From Pseudomonas uvaldensis (GTDB lineage: Bacteria > Pseudomonadota > Gammaproteobacteria > Pseudomonadales > Pseudomonadaceae): a DNA stretch of 64,000 bases. Location: assembly GCF_021271205.1 (NCBI RefSeq), contig NZ_JAIWKS010000005.1, forward strand, positions 186,001 through 250,000. Reading direction: 5' to 3'. The notes under the pieces are model-generated. The model worked only from the letters and a program-made list of their open reading frames with translations, made no database searches and was not told the DNA's origin. Within the stretch, counting starts at the first letter, position 1; each line of letters starts with the position of its first letter. The position numbers and the translations under genes are program-made. Below are positions 1 through 10,796 of the stretch, in pieces.

Positions 1-1482
1 GCATGGGCGCCAGGTGTCCAGGTTCGGGGTGCAGCGCAGGCTTGCCAGTTGCTCGATCGGCTGGTGAGTCGGGCCGTCTTCGCCCAGGCCGATGGAGTCG
101 TGGGTGAACACATAGAGCACGCGCTTTTTCATCAGCGCCGACATGCGCACGGCGTTGCGAGCGTACTCCATGAACATCAGGAAGGTGGCGCCGTAAGGCA
201 CCAGGCCGCCGTGCAGGGCTACGCCGTTCATGATGGCGCTCATGCCGAACTCACGCACGCCGTAGTACATGTAGTTGCCGCTGGCGTCTTCGGCGCTGAC
301 ACCTTTGCAGCCTTTCCACAGGGTCAGGTTGGAACCGGCCAGGTCGGCCGAACCGCCCAGCAGCTCCGGCAACAGCGGGCCGAAGGCATTCAGGGTGTTC
401 TGGCTGGCCTTGCGGCTGGCGATGGTTTCGCCCTTGGCAGCCACTTCGGCGATGTAGGCCGAGGCTTTTTCGGCGAAGTCGGCCGGCAGCTCGCCACTGA
501 GACGACGCACCAGCTCGTTGGCCAGCTCAGGGAATTCGGCGGAATAGGCGGCGAAACGCTGATCCCAGTCGGCTTCCAACGCACGACCTTTTTCCTTGGC
601 GTCCCATTCGGCATAGATGTCGGCCGGGATTTCGAATGGACCGTGTTCCCATTTCAACGCGGCACGGGTCAGAGCGATTTCCTCGGCACCCAGCGGGGCG
701 CCGTGGCAGTCTTCCTTGCCTTGTTTGTTGGGCGAGCCGAAACCGATGGTGGTCTTGCAGCAGATCAGGGTCGGCTGGGCGCTTTTGCGAGCCGTTTCGA
801 TGGCGGTCTTGATCTCTTCCGGATCGTGGCCGTCGACGTTACGAATCACCAGCCAGTTATAGGCTTCGAAGCGTTTCGGGGTGTCGTCGGTGAACCAGCC
901 TTCGACTTCGCCGTCGATGGAAATGCCGTTGTCGTCGTAGAAAGCGATCAGCTTGTCCAGGCCCAGAGTACCGGCCAGGGAGGCGACCTCATGGGAAATG
1001 CCTTCCATCATGCAGCCATCACCCAGGAAAACGTAGGTGTGATGGTCGACGACCTTGTGCCCCGGACGGTTGAATTGCGCCGCCAGGACTTTTTCCGCCA
1101 GGGCAAAGCCCACGGCATTGGCCAGGCCCTGGCCCAGCGGACCGGTGGTGGTTTCCACGCCTGGGGTGTAGCCGTATTCCGGATGGCCCGGGGTGCGGCT
1201 ATGCAGTTGGCGGAAGTTCTTCAGGTCGTCGATCGACAGGTCATAACCGGTCAAATGCAACAGCGAGTAGATCAACATCGAACCATGGCCGTTGGACAGC
1301 ACAAAGCGGTCACGGTCAGCGAAAGCCGGATTGGCCGGGCTGTGCTTGAGGTAGTCGCGCCACAGCACCTCGGCGATATCCGCCATGCCCATCGGGGCAC
1401 CGGGATGGCCGCTGTTGGCTTTCTGCACGGCATCCATGCTGAGGGCACGAATGGCATTGGCACGCTCACGACGGCTGGGCAT
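1..1482 (-). CDS. tktA: Transketolase, C-terminal part cut by the window edge
   Basis: Thiamine-diphosphate transketolase of the cytosolic non-oxidative pentose phosphate pathway. It moves two-carbon units between ketose and aldose phosphates. The first 494 codons are visible of the roughly 665 usual for the family; the missing part lies before position 1. The N-terminus starts [17 protein letters not shown], followed by the substrate-loop segment SNGHGSM and the ThDP/metal motif GDGCMMEG. The start at 1482 is supported by a CAGGAG Shine-Dalgarno about 7 bases upstream. The gene is divergent from the ArsR-methyltransferase/metK pair, with a 266-bp intergenic region between them. No anomaly was seen in the visible part. 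Confidence 0.97.
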   Translation of the reverse strand, partial: MPSRRERANAIRALSMDAVQKANSGHPGAPMGMADIAEVLWRDYLKHSPANPAFADRDRFVLSNGHGSMLIYSLLHLTGYDLSIDDLKNFRQLHSRTPGHPEYGYTPGVETTTGPLGQGLANAVGFALAEKVLAAQFNRPGHKVVDHHTYVFLGDGCMMEGISHEVASLAGTLGLDKLIAFYDDNGISIDGEVEGWFTDDTPKRFEAYNWLVIRNVDGHDPEEIKTAIETARKSAQPTLICCKTTIGFGSPNKQGKEDCHGAPLGAEEIALTRAALKWEHGPFEIPADIYAEWDAKEKGRALEADWDQRFAAYSAEFPELANELVRRLSGELPADFAEKASAYIAEVAAKGETIASRKASQNTLNAFGPLLPELLGGSADLAGSNLTLWKGCKGVSAEDASGNYMYYGVREFGMSAIMNGVALHGGLVPYGATFLMFMEYARNAVRMSALMKKRVLYVFTHDSIGLGEDGPTHQPIEQLASLRCTPNLDTWRPC

Positions 1483-1684
1483 CGCTGTTCTCCTGCGGGA
1501 ATTGAGTAAGTGAATAACGAAACTGAAAAAAGGCGTGCATTTTCCCTCACCCACCCCCTGGGAGCAATGACAGATAGACGTCCAGAGCGGTTTTTCGGGT
1601 GGATAAAGTCGCTTTCGCCAGGTGAAACCTGTCCACTGGAAGCTTGTAGAGTCCATAAAGACCAGCGAAGTGCCATTTATCGAG

Positions 1685-1708
1685 CAATATCAAAAGTTTT
1701 TGATATTG
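1685..1708. promoter_or_regulatory. 24-bp inverted repeat, probable operator for the ArsR/SahR-like regulator
   Basis: Two perfect 11-bp arms (CAATATCAAAA and its complement TTTTGATATTG) surround a 2-bp centre. The site sits about 40 bp before the regulator gene and ends 4 bp before its candidate -35 hexamer. ArsR-family proteins bind such dyads as dimers. Autoregulation of the regulator-metK unit is an inference from position and symmetry. Confidence 0.75.
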
Positions 1709-1711
1709 AAC

Positions 1712-1740
1712 TTGCGGTGATGCCACCCCCTGTCTAGACT
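1712..1740 (+). promoter_or_regulatory. Candidate sigma-70 promoter of the sahR-like/metK unit
   Basis: TTGCGG (1712-1717), a 17-bp spacer, then TAGACT (1735-1740). The expected transcription start is about 1747, that is 1-2 bases before the ATG at 1749. No Shine-Dalgarno precedes this ATG, so the transcript may be leaderless. metX has a similar promoter (TTGCCG, 17 bp, TAGACT) at 58521-58549. Confidence 0.5.
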
Positions 1741-1748
1741 GCCGCGTT

Positions 1749-2744
1749 ATGAACTTACGCGCGCCCTCCATCCAGCATCACCCTAGCGACGAACTGGCGG
1801 CCCTTTGCAAGGCCGGTGGCGACCCGCTGCGGCTCAATGTATTGCGCGCCCTGGCCAATGACTCATTCGGCGTGCTGGAACTGGCGCAGATCTTCGGCAT
1901 CGGTCAGTCCGGCATGAGCCATCACCTCAAGGTCCTCGCCCAGGCCGACCTGGTGGCGACCCGTCGTGAAGGCAACGCCATTTTCTACCGCCGCGCCCTG
2001 CCCCACACCGATCTTATGGGTGGCAAGCTGCACGCTGCATTGCTTGAGGAAGTGGACGAACTGACCCTGCCGACGGACGTTCAGGCTCGTATCGCCCAGG
2101 TGCACGGACAACGGGCCGCGGCCAGCCAGGATTTTTTCGCACGTGTGGCGGAAAAGTTTCGTGCCCAGCAAGACCTCATCGCGGGCTTGCCGCAGTACCG
2201 CGAAAGTGTCCTGGCGCTGCTCGACAAACTGAGCTTCGAGCCTACAGCCACGGCCATCGAGGTCGGCCCCGGCGACGGTGCGTTCCTGCCGGAACTGGCA
2301 CGACGTTTCAGCCAGGTCACGGCGCTGGATAACAGCCCGGCCATGCTCGATCTGGCTCGCCAGGTGTGCGAACGTGAAAACCTGACTAATGTCAGCCTGC
2401 GTTTGGCCGATGCTTTGGGTGGCGTGCACCTGCAAGGCGACTGCGTCGTGTTGAACATGGTACTTCATCATTTCGCCGCTCCGGCCGATGCACTCAAGCA
2501 CATGGCCGGCCTGTTGCGACCGAGCGGAAGCCTGTTGGTGACAGAGTTATGCAGCCACAATCAGAGCTGGGCCAGGGAGGCCTGCGGTGATCTCTGGCTG
2601 GGGTTCGAACAGGACGACCTGGCCCGTTGGGCCACCACTGCGGGCCTCGTGCCCGGGGAAAGCCTCTATGTAGGCTTACGAAATGGTTTCCAGATCCAGG
2701 TCCGCCATTTTCAGCGGCCGGCTGGTGACACTCACCATCGGTAA
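1749..2744 (+). CDS. ArsR-family regulator fused to a SAM-dependent methyltransferase domain (SahR-like)
   Basis: 331-residue two-domain protein. Residues about 14-90 form an ArsR winged helix (recognition segment around GQSGMSHHLKVL). Residues about 150-325 are a class I methyltransferase fold with motif I EVGPGDG (171-177) and an acidic residue D194 expected to hold the ligand ribose. Proteins of this type beside metK have been described in Proteobacteria as SahR, regulators that respond to S-adenosylhomocysteine; that name is applied here by architecture and context. Metal-binding Cys motifs typical of arsenic sensors are not evident. The gene lies 19 bp before metK and is probably co-transcribed with it. 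The start ATG lacks a Shine-Dalgarno. Whether the domain catalyses methyl transfer or only senses SAM/SAH cannot be told from sequence. Confidence 0.88.
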   Translation: MNLRAPSIQHHPSDELAALCKAGGDPLRLNVLRALANDSFGVLELAQIFGIGQSGMSHHLKVLAQADLVATRREGNAIFYRRALPHTDLMGGKLHAALLEEVDELTLPTDVQARIAQVHGQRAAASQDFFARVAEKFRAQQDLIAGLPQYRESVLALLDKLSFEPTATAIEVGPGDGAFLPELARRFSQVTALDNSPAMLDLARQVCERENLTNVSLRLADALGGVHLQGDCVVLNMVLHHFAAPADALKHMAGLLRPSGSLLVTELCSHNQSWAREACGDLWLGFEQDDLARWATTAGLVPGESLYVGLRNGFQIQVRHFQRPAGDTHHR

Positions 2745-2763
2745 CTTGTAGGAAAACATCGAG

Positions 2764-3954
2764 ATGAGCGAATACTCCCTTTTCACCTCCGAGTCCGTGT
2801 CTGAAGGGCATCCGGACAAAATCGCCGACCAGATTTCTGATGCGGTGCTGGACGCCATCATTGCTGAAGACAAGTTCGCCCGCGTGGCGTGCGAGACTCT
2901 GGTGAAAACGGGCGTGGCGATCATTGCCGGCGAAGTGACCACTTCGGCCTGGGTCGACCTGGAACAGATCGTCCGCGACGTCATCCTGGGCATCGGCTAC
3001 AACAGCTCCGACGTCGGTTTCGACGGCGCAACCTGCGGCGTAATGAACATCATCGGCAAGCAGTCGGTGGACATCGCCCAAGGCGTTGACCGCAGCAAGC
3101 CTGAAGACCAGGGCGCCGGCGACCAGGGCCTGATGTTCGGTTATGCCAGTAACGAAACCGACGTGTTGATGCCGGCGCCGATCACGTTCTCGCACCAACT
3201 GGTGCAGCGCCAGGCCGAAGCCCGCAAGTCCGGCTTGCTGCCGTGGCTGCGTCCGGATGCCAAATCTCAGGTCACTTGCCGTTACGAGAATGGCAAGGTG
3301 GTTGGCATCGACGCCATCGTGCTGTCGACCCAGCACAACCCGGAAGTGTCCTACAAAGACCTGCGCGAAGGCGTGATGGAGCTGATCGTCAAGCACGTGC
3401 TGCCTGCCGAGTTGCTGAACAAGGACACCCAGTTCCACATCAACCCGACCGGCAACTTCATCATCGGTGGTCCGGTGGGTGACTGCGGCCTGACCGGACG
3501 CAAGATCATCGTCGACAGCTACGGCGGCATGGCCCGTCACGGCGGTGGCGCGTTTTCCGGCAAGGATCCATCGAAGGTCGACCGTTCGGCGGCCTATGCC
3601 GGCCGCTACGTGGCCAAGAACATCGTCGCCGCCGGCCTGGCCGAACGCTGCGAGATCCAGGTGTCCTACGCCATCGGTGTTGCCCAGCCTACGTCGATCT
3701 CGCTGAACACCTTCGGTACCGGCAAGATCGGTGACGACAAGATCATCAAGCTGGTCCGCGAAGTGTTTGACCTGCGTCCATACGCCATCACCACCATGCT
3801 TGACCTGCTGCACCCGATGTACCAGGAAACCGCAGCCTATGGCCACTTCGGCCGTACGCCGCAGACCAAGACTGTCGATGGTGATACCTTCACCACCTTC
3901 ACCTGGGAAAAAACCGACCGCGCCGACGCCCTGCGCGCTGCTGCCGGCCTGTAA
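2764..3954 (+). CDS. metK: S-adenosylmethionine synthetase
   Basis: Makes S-adenosylmethionine from ATP and methionine in the cytoplasm, releasing phosphate and diphosphate. The 396-residue length is standard. Visible signatures are GHPDK (15-19) near the N-terminus, GAGDQG (117-122) and the glycine-rich [10 protein letters not shown] loop. The start ATGAGCGAATAC is preceded by AGGAAAAC with about 10 bases spacing. The gene follows the ArsR-methyltransferase regulator by 19 bp and ends at a strong intrinsic terminator, so the two genes probably form the whole operon. The product feeds the methylation cycle closed by AhcY and MetF about 9 kb downstream. Confidence 0.98.
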   Translation: MSEYSLFTSESVSEGHPDKIADQISDAVLDAIIAEDKFARVACETLVKTGVAIIAGEVTTSAWVDLEQIVRDVILGIGYNSSDVGFDGATCGVMNIIGKQSVDIAQGVDRSKPEDQGAGDQGLMFGYASNETDVLMPAPITFSHQLVQRQAEARKSGLLPWLRPDAKSQVTCRYENGKVVGIDAIVLSTQHNPEVSYKDLREGVMELIVKHVLPAELLNKDTQFHINPTGNFIIGGPVGDCGLTGRKIIVDSYGGMARHGGGAFSGKDPSKVDRSAAYAGRYVAKNIVAAGLAERCEIQVSYAIGVAQPTSISLNTFGTGKIGDDKIIKLVREVFDLRPYAITTMLDLLHPMYQETAAYGHFGRTPQTKTVDGDTFTTFTWEKTDRADALRAAAGL

Positions 3955-3968
3955 TACCCGTTGAGATA

Positions 3969-4004
3969 AAAAGCCCCTGGCGACCCGTTCGCCAGGGGCT
4001 TTTT
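3969..4004 (+). terminator. Rho-independent terminator after metK
   Basis: AGCCCCTGGCGA pairs with TCGCCAGGGGCT around a short loop and is followed by a T run. An A run precedes the stem, so it may also work for the convergent LysE-family gene. Confidence 0.92.
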
Positions 4005-4045
4005 CATTCCGGATGTTTCTCCCTCCACCGAGGGGGGGAGATAAG

Positions 4046-4666
4046 CTACGTCCGCCGGGCCACCAGTAAAAACGAAGCCGCACTGGCCAACAAGCCAGCA
4101 CACAGCCGGTTGAACAGACGCTTGCCGCTGGGGTGGGCGAATAGTCGCCGCGCGTAGATCCCCATGTAGCAATACAAACCGATGGCGATGCACTCCAACG
4201 CCAGGAACAGCCCGCCCAATACAGAGAACTGCTGGACGACGGTGCCGGAACGGTCGACGAATTGGGGCAGGAACGCCGTGAACAGCAGGATCGCCTTCGG
4301 GTTGCCGATGGCCACCAGAAACTCCTGGCGCGCCAGACGCCCCATGCCCATCGAGCCGACCGTTGTCTCTTCACCGGCCTGAGGTTGCGCACGCCACAGC
4401 TGTACGGCGAGATAGAACAGATAGCCGGCGCCAACAACCTTGATCCCCAGGAACAACAGTTCCGAGGTGTGCAGCACTGCGGTCAGTCCGGCCGCGGCCA
4501 GGGCAATCATGATCGCAAATGCCAGCAGCCGACCGATGCCACCACTGCACGCCCGCACAAAGCCATAACGCGAGGCGTTGCTGATGGACAGCAGGTTGTT
4601 CGGCCCAGGCGCCATGTTCAACGCAAAGCAAGCCGGAATAAAAACGGCAAGTGTCGTCAGGTCCAT
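4046..4666 (-). CDS. LysE/RhtB-family amino-acid exporter
   Basis: 206-residue inner-membrane protein with about six hydrophobic segments. It carries the family signature around NMAPGPNN (residues 17-24). LysE/RhtB proteins export amino acids or related metabolites by proton antiport; the substrate cannot be assigned. The start at 4666 was chosen over an upstream in-frame start because it has AGGAG 8 bases before it and begins with the hydrophobic MDLTTLAVFIPA. The gene converges on metK across the shared terminator and stands alone. Confidence 0.88.
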   Translation of the reverse strand: MDLTTLAVFIPACFALNMAPGPNNLLSISNASRYGFVRACSGGIGRLLAFAIMIALAAAGLTAVLHTSELLFLGIKVVGAGYLFYLAVQLWRAQPQAGEETTVGSMGMGRLARQEFLVAIGNPKAILLFTAFLPQFVDRSGTVVQQFSVLGGLFLALECIAIGLYCYMGIYARRLFAHPSGKRLFNRLCAGLLASAASFLLVARRT

Positions 4667-4853
4667 CGCGGGCACTCCTGGCAGGGTGGATCGAAACGCC
4701 ATTCTGCCCGGCCCGACGACAGGTTCAAGGGACAGTTGCACGGCTAAATCACGCTGCACTGTACCGCCACGACGTTGCCATCAGCACCGCAACGTTCGGT
4801 AACGCTCCAGGCCTCGCAGCTTGCGCAACCGTGGCTAGCCTTGAAAGACCTGA

Positions 4854-6545
<1,692 letters not shown>

Positions 6546-6646
6546 TCGGCCCGTGCGGTTGAACCCAAGGGGCACGTGTGCGTTCCAACAGCGCACCTGA
6601 GCCGGATGAATCGCGCGCTTTCACGGATTTGTTTTTTGGAGTTGCT

Positions 6647-7042
6647 ATGAATTTCCTGCCACCCGCTATCCTGCTGGCCTTATGCAGCGTCATGGCCGCC
6701 CCCCTGTGGGCGGACGAGCAAGTACCGGAACTCACTGGCTGCGCCGCCAAGCGTCAAGGCATCGTCAACCAGATCGAACTGGCCAAGTCCCAGGGCAACC
6801 AGGACCAGCAGGCCGGCCTGGAAACCGCGCTGAACGAGGTTACCACCCATTGCACCGACGCCTCCTTGCGCAAGGAGCGTGAAAACAAGGTGCTCGAAGC
6901 CAAGCACGAGGTCAGTCGTCGCCAGGAGGACCTGGAGAAAGCCATGAAGAAAGGTGATCCGGAGCGGATCAACAAGCGCAAGGATAAACTGGCGGCTTCC
7001 CGCAAGGAATTGCAGGAAGCCGTGGAGGAGCTGGATAAATGA
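6647..7042 (+). CDS. DUF1090 (YqjC-like) periplasmic protein
   Basis: 131-residue protein with a signal peptide (about 1-22, ending WADE). The mature part is charged and largely helical, with probable coiled-coil from about residue 65 to the end, rich in K/E heptads. Two cysteines (in GCAAK and THCTD) could form a disulfide in the periplasm. The start at 6647 has GGAG 5 bases upstream and begins the hydrophobic leader; an in-frame upstream start has no such support. The family has no known function. It converges with the cytochrome c' gene, leaving only 10 bp between stop codons. Confidence 0.85.
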   Translation: MNFLPPAILLALCSVMAAPLWADEQVPELTGCAAKRQGIVNQIELAKSQGNQDQQAGLETALNEVTTHCTDASLRKERENKVLEAKHEVSRRQEDLEKAMKKGDPERINKRKDKLAASRKELQEAVEELDK

Positions 7043-7052
7043 ACGAACGCCT

Positions 7053-7502
7053 TCAGTAATCCCGAAACTCTTTATGGCAGGCACTGCAGGCGTCTTCTAC
7101 TTTCTGCACCGCCGGGCCCAGGTAACTGGCCCTGTAGGGCTGAACCTTGCTGGCAGCCACCAACTCAGCGGTGGCTACCTCCAGGCTACGGGCCAGTTCC
7201 TGGAAGCGCGCCTGCTTTTGCCAGACCTCATCCCGGGCGCTGGTGTGATCCTCCTCGCGTACTTGCGGGAAATGCTTCCACGGCTCGCGGGACAGTTGAT
7301 CCAGTTGCACCGCGCCTTCGGCGAAACGCGGACCATTGAACGGAACGCGACCGCGCAACATACCGCCCAGTTCTTCATTGGTCTTGAGCATCTGCTTGAA
7401 AATAGCCTTGCGCTGGCCCAATGGAGAGTTGGGGTCGACACCGCCGCAAGCGGAGAGCATCAGGCAGGCCAGCACAGCCACGGAAAAACGTTTTGCAAAC
7501 AT
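7053..7502 (-). CDS. Cytochrome c'-like lipoprotein
   Basis: 149-residue c-type cytochrome. The N-terminus is a lipoprotein signal with lipobox LSAC (C19). The single haem-binding site CSACH (139-143) lies close to the C-terminus, the arrangement of cytochromes c' (four-helix bundles that bind NO or other small ligands). It is therefore predicted to be membrane-anchored in the periplasm. The start at 7502 has GAGG about 5 bases upstream; a longer in-frame extension was rejected because it would bury the signal peptide. It is divergent from mltA. The true ligand or redox partner is unknown. Confidence 0.85.
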   Translation of the reverse strand: MFAKRFSVAVLACLMLSACGGVDPNSPLGQRKAIFKQMLKTNEELGGMLRGRVPFNGPRFAEGAVQLDQLSREPWKHFPQVREEDHTSARDEVWQKQARFQELARSLEVATAELVAASKVQPYRASYLGPAVQKVEDACSACHKEFRDY

Positions 7503-7625
7503 CTTGGCCTCGGGTCGGGAAACGGCAGCCAGTATCCTCGTGTCGCCGGCAAAGACCAATAGCCCTATTCACAATGCGGTTGTCTGCATGCCCTGAACAT
7601 GCACGCCATCCGCGAAGGACATTTC

Positions 7626-8810
7626 ATGAACCGCTTCAAGACCTGGCATAAAAGCCTGGCACTGTCCCTCTCGCTCATTGCCTTGTTGAGCGCCTGCAAC
7701 CGCGGCGAAAAAACCGAGGAGCCCAAGACTCATGCACTCGCCACTTATGTCAGTGCACCGTGGGAAGCGTTGCCGACGGTCTCCAATGAAGACCTGCTGG
7801 CCGGTTTCGGTTCCTGGCGCAGTGCATGCACCCGGCTCAAGGCCGATGCGACCTGGGGCGCGACCTGCGCGGCAGCGGCCAATGTGCCGCTGGTGGCCGC
7901 CGATGTGCGCAAATTTCTGAAGCAACACCTGGACGTCTATGGCCTGCGTTCCGGGGATAACAGCCCCAACGGCTTGATCACCGGTTATTACGAGCCGGTT
8001 TACCCCGGCAGCCTGACCCGAACCGCCGCTGCCAACGTGCCAGTGTACGGCGTACCTGACGACATGATCATTGTGTCGCTGGACAGCATCTACCCCGAGC
8101 TCAAGGGCAAACGCCTGCGCGGCCGCCTCGAGGGCCGGGTGCTCAAGCCCTACGACGACGCTGCCGCCATCGAAAACAACGGCGTGAAGGCGCCCGTGAT
8201 CGCCTGGCTGACCGACCCGATGAACCTGCAATTTTTGCAAATCCAGGGCTCGGGCCGCATTCGACTCGATGACGGTCGCCTGTTGCGCATCGGCTATGCC
8301 GACCAGAACGGCCACCCTTACCGCCCCATCGGCCGTTGGCTGGTGGAACAGGGCGAGTTGAAGAAAGAAGAGGTGACCATGGGCACCATCAGCGCCTGGG
8401 CCAAGGCCCACCCGACCCGGATTCCCGAGTTGCTGGGCAGCAATCCCAGCTACGTGTTCTTCAACCGCAACCCCGACAGCAACGAAGGGCCACGCGGCTC
8501 GCTGAATGTACCGTTGACTGCCGGCTATAGCGTGGCGGTGGACCGCAAGGTGATCCCGCTGGGGAGCCTGTTGTGGTTGTCCACCACTCGACCCGATGGA
8601 ACCCCGTTGAACCGACCGGTCGCCGCCCAGGACACCGGTGGCGCCATTGCCGGCGAGGTCCGGGCGGACCTGTTCTGGGGTACCGGCGAAGCCGCGGGGG
8701 AACTGGCCGGGGACATGAAGCAACAGGGCCAGATCTGGATGCTCTGGCCCAAGGGCATGCCATTGCCGCAAGTGCCGCAGGTGTCGAATACCGTGACAGC
8801 TAATCCTTGA
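7626..8810 (+). CDS. mltA: Membrane-bound lytic murein transglycosylase A
   Basis: 394-residue outer-membrane lipoprotein that cleaves the MurNAc-GlcNAc bond of peptidoglycan and leaves 1,6-anhydro ends. The signal ends in lipobox LSAC with C24. MltA barrel and 3D-domain motifs are visible, including TGYYEP, IQGSGRI and, near the C-terminus, AQDTGGAI, whose aspartate matches the catalytic position of the family. Start chosen at 7626 with AAGGA 8 bases upstream; a start 27 bases earlier would disrupt the signal peptide. It ends before a strong hairpin shared with the convergent MAPEG gene. Confidence 0.95.
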   Translation: MNRFKTWHKSLALSLSLIALLSACNRGEKTEEPKTHALATYVSAPWEALPTVSNEDLLAGFGSWRSACTRLKADATWGATCAAAANVPLVAADVRKFLKQHLDVYGLRSGDNSPNGLITGYYEPVYPGSLTRTAAANVPVYGVPDDMIIVSLDSIYPELKGKRLRGRLEGRVLKPYDDAAAIENNGVKAPVIAWLTDPMNLQFLQIQGSGRIRLDDGRLLRIGYADQNGHPYRPIGRWLVEQGELKKEEVTMGTISAWAKAHPTRIPELLGSNPSYVFFNRNPDSNEGPRGSLNVPLTAGYSVAVDRKVIPLGSLLWLSTTRPDGTPLNRPVAAQDTGGAIAGEVRADLFWGTGEAAGELAGDMKQQGQIWMLWPKGMPLPQVPQVSNTVTANP

Positions 8811-8816
8811 GCGTCG

Positions 8817-8845
8817 TGTTGCCTGTGGGGCCCCCACAGGCAACA
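8817..8845. terminator. Perfect hairpin between convergent mltA and MAPEG genes
   Basis: Arms of 14 bp (TGTTGCCTGTGGGG and its complement) with a one-base centre. No T run follows on either strand, so it may be a bidirectional transcript end or an mRNA 3' stabiliser rather than a classic intrinsic terminator. Confidence 0.55.
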
Positions 8846-8860
8846 ACGAAATCAACAGGC

Positions 8861-9244
8861 TCAGATCGAAACAAAGAAGAAACTGGCGATGAGCCCCAGC
8901 CCCACCAACCACACCAGAGAACGCAGGATTGCCCAGTCCGCCAGGTAGCAAATGATGTAGAGCAGACGACTGGTGATGAACAGCACCGCCAGCACGTTGA
9001 TGGTCACCAGTTCGGCATTGCCGGCCAGGTGCGCAACGATCACAGCGGCGGCGAATGCCGGGGTGATTTCAAAGCTGTTCAGATGCGCGGCATAGGCACG
9101 CCGGGGTGCGCCTTCGAGACTCTCCAGGAAATCCCGGGGGTCGTGGTTATCCTGCAACCGGTATCTTCCGCCGATCTTGGCGATGGCAATGCACACGTAA
9201 GGCAGGATGATGGCGATCAAAATACACCACAGGGCAACCGTCAT
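8861..9244 (-). CDS. MAPEG-family membrane protein
   Basis: 127-residue protein with four hydrophobic segments, matching the MAPEG fold (membrane-associated eicosanoid and glutathione metabolism family). A loop with EGAPRRAYAAHLNSFE after the first segment is typical of the bacterial members. Bacterial substrates are mostly unknown; a glutathione-linked role is only suggested by the family. AAGGA lies upstream of the ATG. The ATG overlaps by ATGA the stop codon of a small upstream ORF (9241-9423) discussed separately. Confidence 0.85.
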   Translation of the reverse strand: MTVALWCILIAIILPYVCIAIAKIGGRYRLQDNHDPRDFLESLEGAPRRAYAAHLNSFEITPAFAAAVIVAHLAGNAELVTINVLAVLFITSRLLYIICYLADWAILRSLVWLVGLGLIASFFFVSI

Positions 9245-9423
9245 GACGCAGTTCCTTCTTTGGGTTTCATGGATAAATCAGGGATCCGGTCTCCGGTCAG
9301 CGCTTCATCACCAGCATGCCGACCAACACCAGTGCGCAGGCTAAGAGCCGCAGCCGACCAAAAGGTTCTTTCAAATAGCGCGTACAACAGCGCCGCCACC
9401 AACATCAGGACCGTTGCAAGCAC
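9241..9423 (-). pseudogene. Small membrane-protein ORF, probably frameshifted
   Basis: A GTG start with AGGAG 6 bases upstream opens a 60-codon ORF. Its first 17 residues are hydrophobic (VLATVLMLVAALLYALF), but the rest is not membrane-like. In another frame the same DNA encodes GRLRLLACALVLVGMLVMKR and stops near 9300. Removing one T from the TTTT run near 9355-9365 would join both hydrophobic halves into a two-helix protein of about 41 residues. Either a small gene is broken here, or the 60-codon ORF is real and coupled by ATGA to the MAPEG gene. No family was recognised. Confidence 0.4.
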
Positions 9424-9626
9424 AGCACACTCCTTTTCGTACCCGTCAAACGACCGATGATTTTTTCGCGATCCGTCGACAGCTGTTTATACTGCAAACG
9501 ACCACGCCGCATTCAGTTGCGCATAAATCAATTCCAATAATTTCGCTGCTGCCCCCGTTTGCTCGAAGGGCATCGGCATGCGTATGCCTGATCAGAGCGT
9601 CAAGACTACAGACAGAGACCTTGCGC

Positions 9627-10796
9627 ATGCCACTCGCCTTGCTTGCCCTGGCCGTTGCCGCTTTCGGCATCGGCACCACCGAATTCGTCATCATGGGGCT
9701 GCTACCGGATGTCGCCCGCGACCTGGCCGTGAGTATCCCCCAGGCCGGGCTGCTGATTACGGGCTATGCCCTGGGCGTCGTGTTCGGCGCGCCGGTGCTC
9801 GCGGTCGGCACCGCCAACATGCCGCGCAAGGCCACGCTGCTGGGCATGACATTGATGTTCATTCTGGGCAACGTGCTCTGCGCGCTGGCCCCGAACTACC
9901 TCACCCTGATGGCTGCGCGGGTCATCACCGCTTTGTGTCACGGCGCATTTTTCGGTATCGGCTCGGTGGTAGCTGCCGGGCTGGTGGCGCCGAACAAACG
10001 GGCCCAGGCCATCGCGATGATGTTTACCGGTCTGACCCTGGCCAATGTCCTGGGCGTACCGCTGGGCACGGCATTGGGACAATACGCCGGCTGGCGCTCG
10101 ACGTTCTGGGCGGTGTCGGTGATCGGCGTGATCGCTGCCATTGCCCAATGGGCCTGGCTGCCCAGGGAGATACCCATGGAAAAAGCCAACCTCGCCAGCG
10201 AGTTCAAGGTCCTGGGCAAGGCGAACGTGCTGCTCGCTCTGGGCATGAGCGTGCTGGCGTCCACCAGCCTGTTCAGCGTTTTCACCTACATCGCGCCCAT
10301 CCTGCAGGACATCACCGGCGTCAGCCCCCACGGCATTACGATCATGTTGCTGTTGTTCGGGGTCGGATTGACGGCGGGCAGCTTTCTTGGCGGGCGCCTG
10401 GCGGACCGACGCCTGCTGCCGTCACTGGTAGGCATGGCCCTGGCCGTGGTGCTGGTACTGGCGGCGTTCAGCCAGACCAGCCAATCCGTGATCCCGGCGG
10501 CGATCACGCTGGTGTTGTGGGGGATATTCGCCTTCGCCCTGTGCCCGATCCTGCAATTGCTGATCATCGATCAGGCCCACGAAGCGCCGAACCTCGGTTC
10601 GACCCTGAACCAGAGCGCGTTCAATCTTGGCAACGCGACCGGTGCCTGGATCGGCGGCCTGGTGGTGTCCAGCGGGGTCAACCTGGCCGACCTGCCGTGG
10701 ACCGGCGCCCTGGTCGGCGGATTGACCGTGCTGACCGCCGTGTATTTCATTTATCGCCAGCGTCGCCAGGAGATCCCGCTGGGTGCGGCCGACTAG
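9627..10796 (+). CDS. MFS transporter (DHA1, arabinose-efflux/YdhP type)
   Basis: 389-residue inner-membrane proton-driven transporter with twelve predicted helices. The first helix carries GIGTTEFVIMGLLPDVA, typical of the AraJ/YdhP/CmlA-like DHA1 exporters. The likely role is efflux of a small molecule or drug; no substrate can be named. Start chosen at 9627, where the first helix begins; the longer reading frame upstream contains no transporter-like sequence. A clear Shine-Dalgarno is absent (GAGACC lies 8 bases upstream). Its last 50 bp overlap the convergent FNT gene. Confidence 0.87.
   Translation: MPLALLALAVAAFGIGTTEFVIMGLLPDVARDLAVSIPQAGLLITGYALGVVFGAPVLAVGTANMPRKATLLGMTLMFILGNVLCALAPNYLTLMAARVITALCHGAFFGIGSVVAAGLVAPNKRAQAIAMMFTGLTLANVLGVPLGTALGQYAGWRSTFWAVSVIGVIAAIAQWAWLPREIPMEKANLASEFKVLGKANVLLALGMSVLASTSLFSVFTYIAPILQDITGVSPHGITIMLLLFGVGLTAGSFLGGRLADRRLLPSLVGMALAVVLVLAAFSQTSQSVIPAAITLVLWGIFAFALCPILQLLIIDQAHEAPNLGSTLNQSAFNLGNATGAWIGGLVVSSGVNLADLPWTGALVGGLTVLTAVYFIYRQRRQEIPLGAAD

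Noticed and set aside
49..1509. Long forward ORF antisense to transketolase
   Set aside because: The reverse strand encodes an unmistakable transketolase; the forward ORF is a GC-rich shadow with no family features.
1510..1771. Small ORFs of about 75 codons between tktA and the ArsR-methyltransferase gene
   Set aside because: No Shine-Dalgarno or family resemblance; they cross the dyad and promoter of the regulator.
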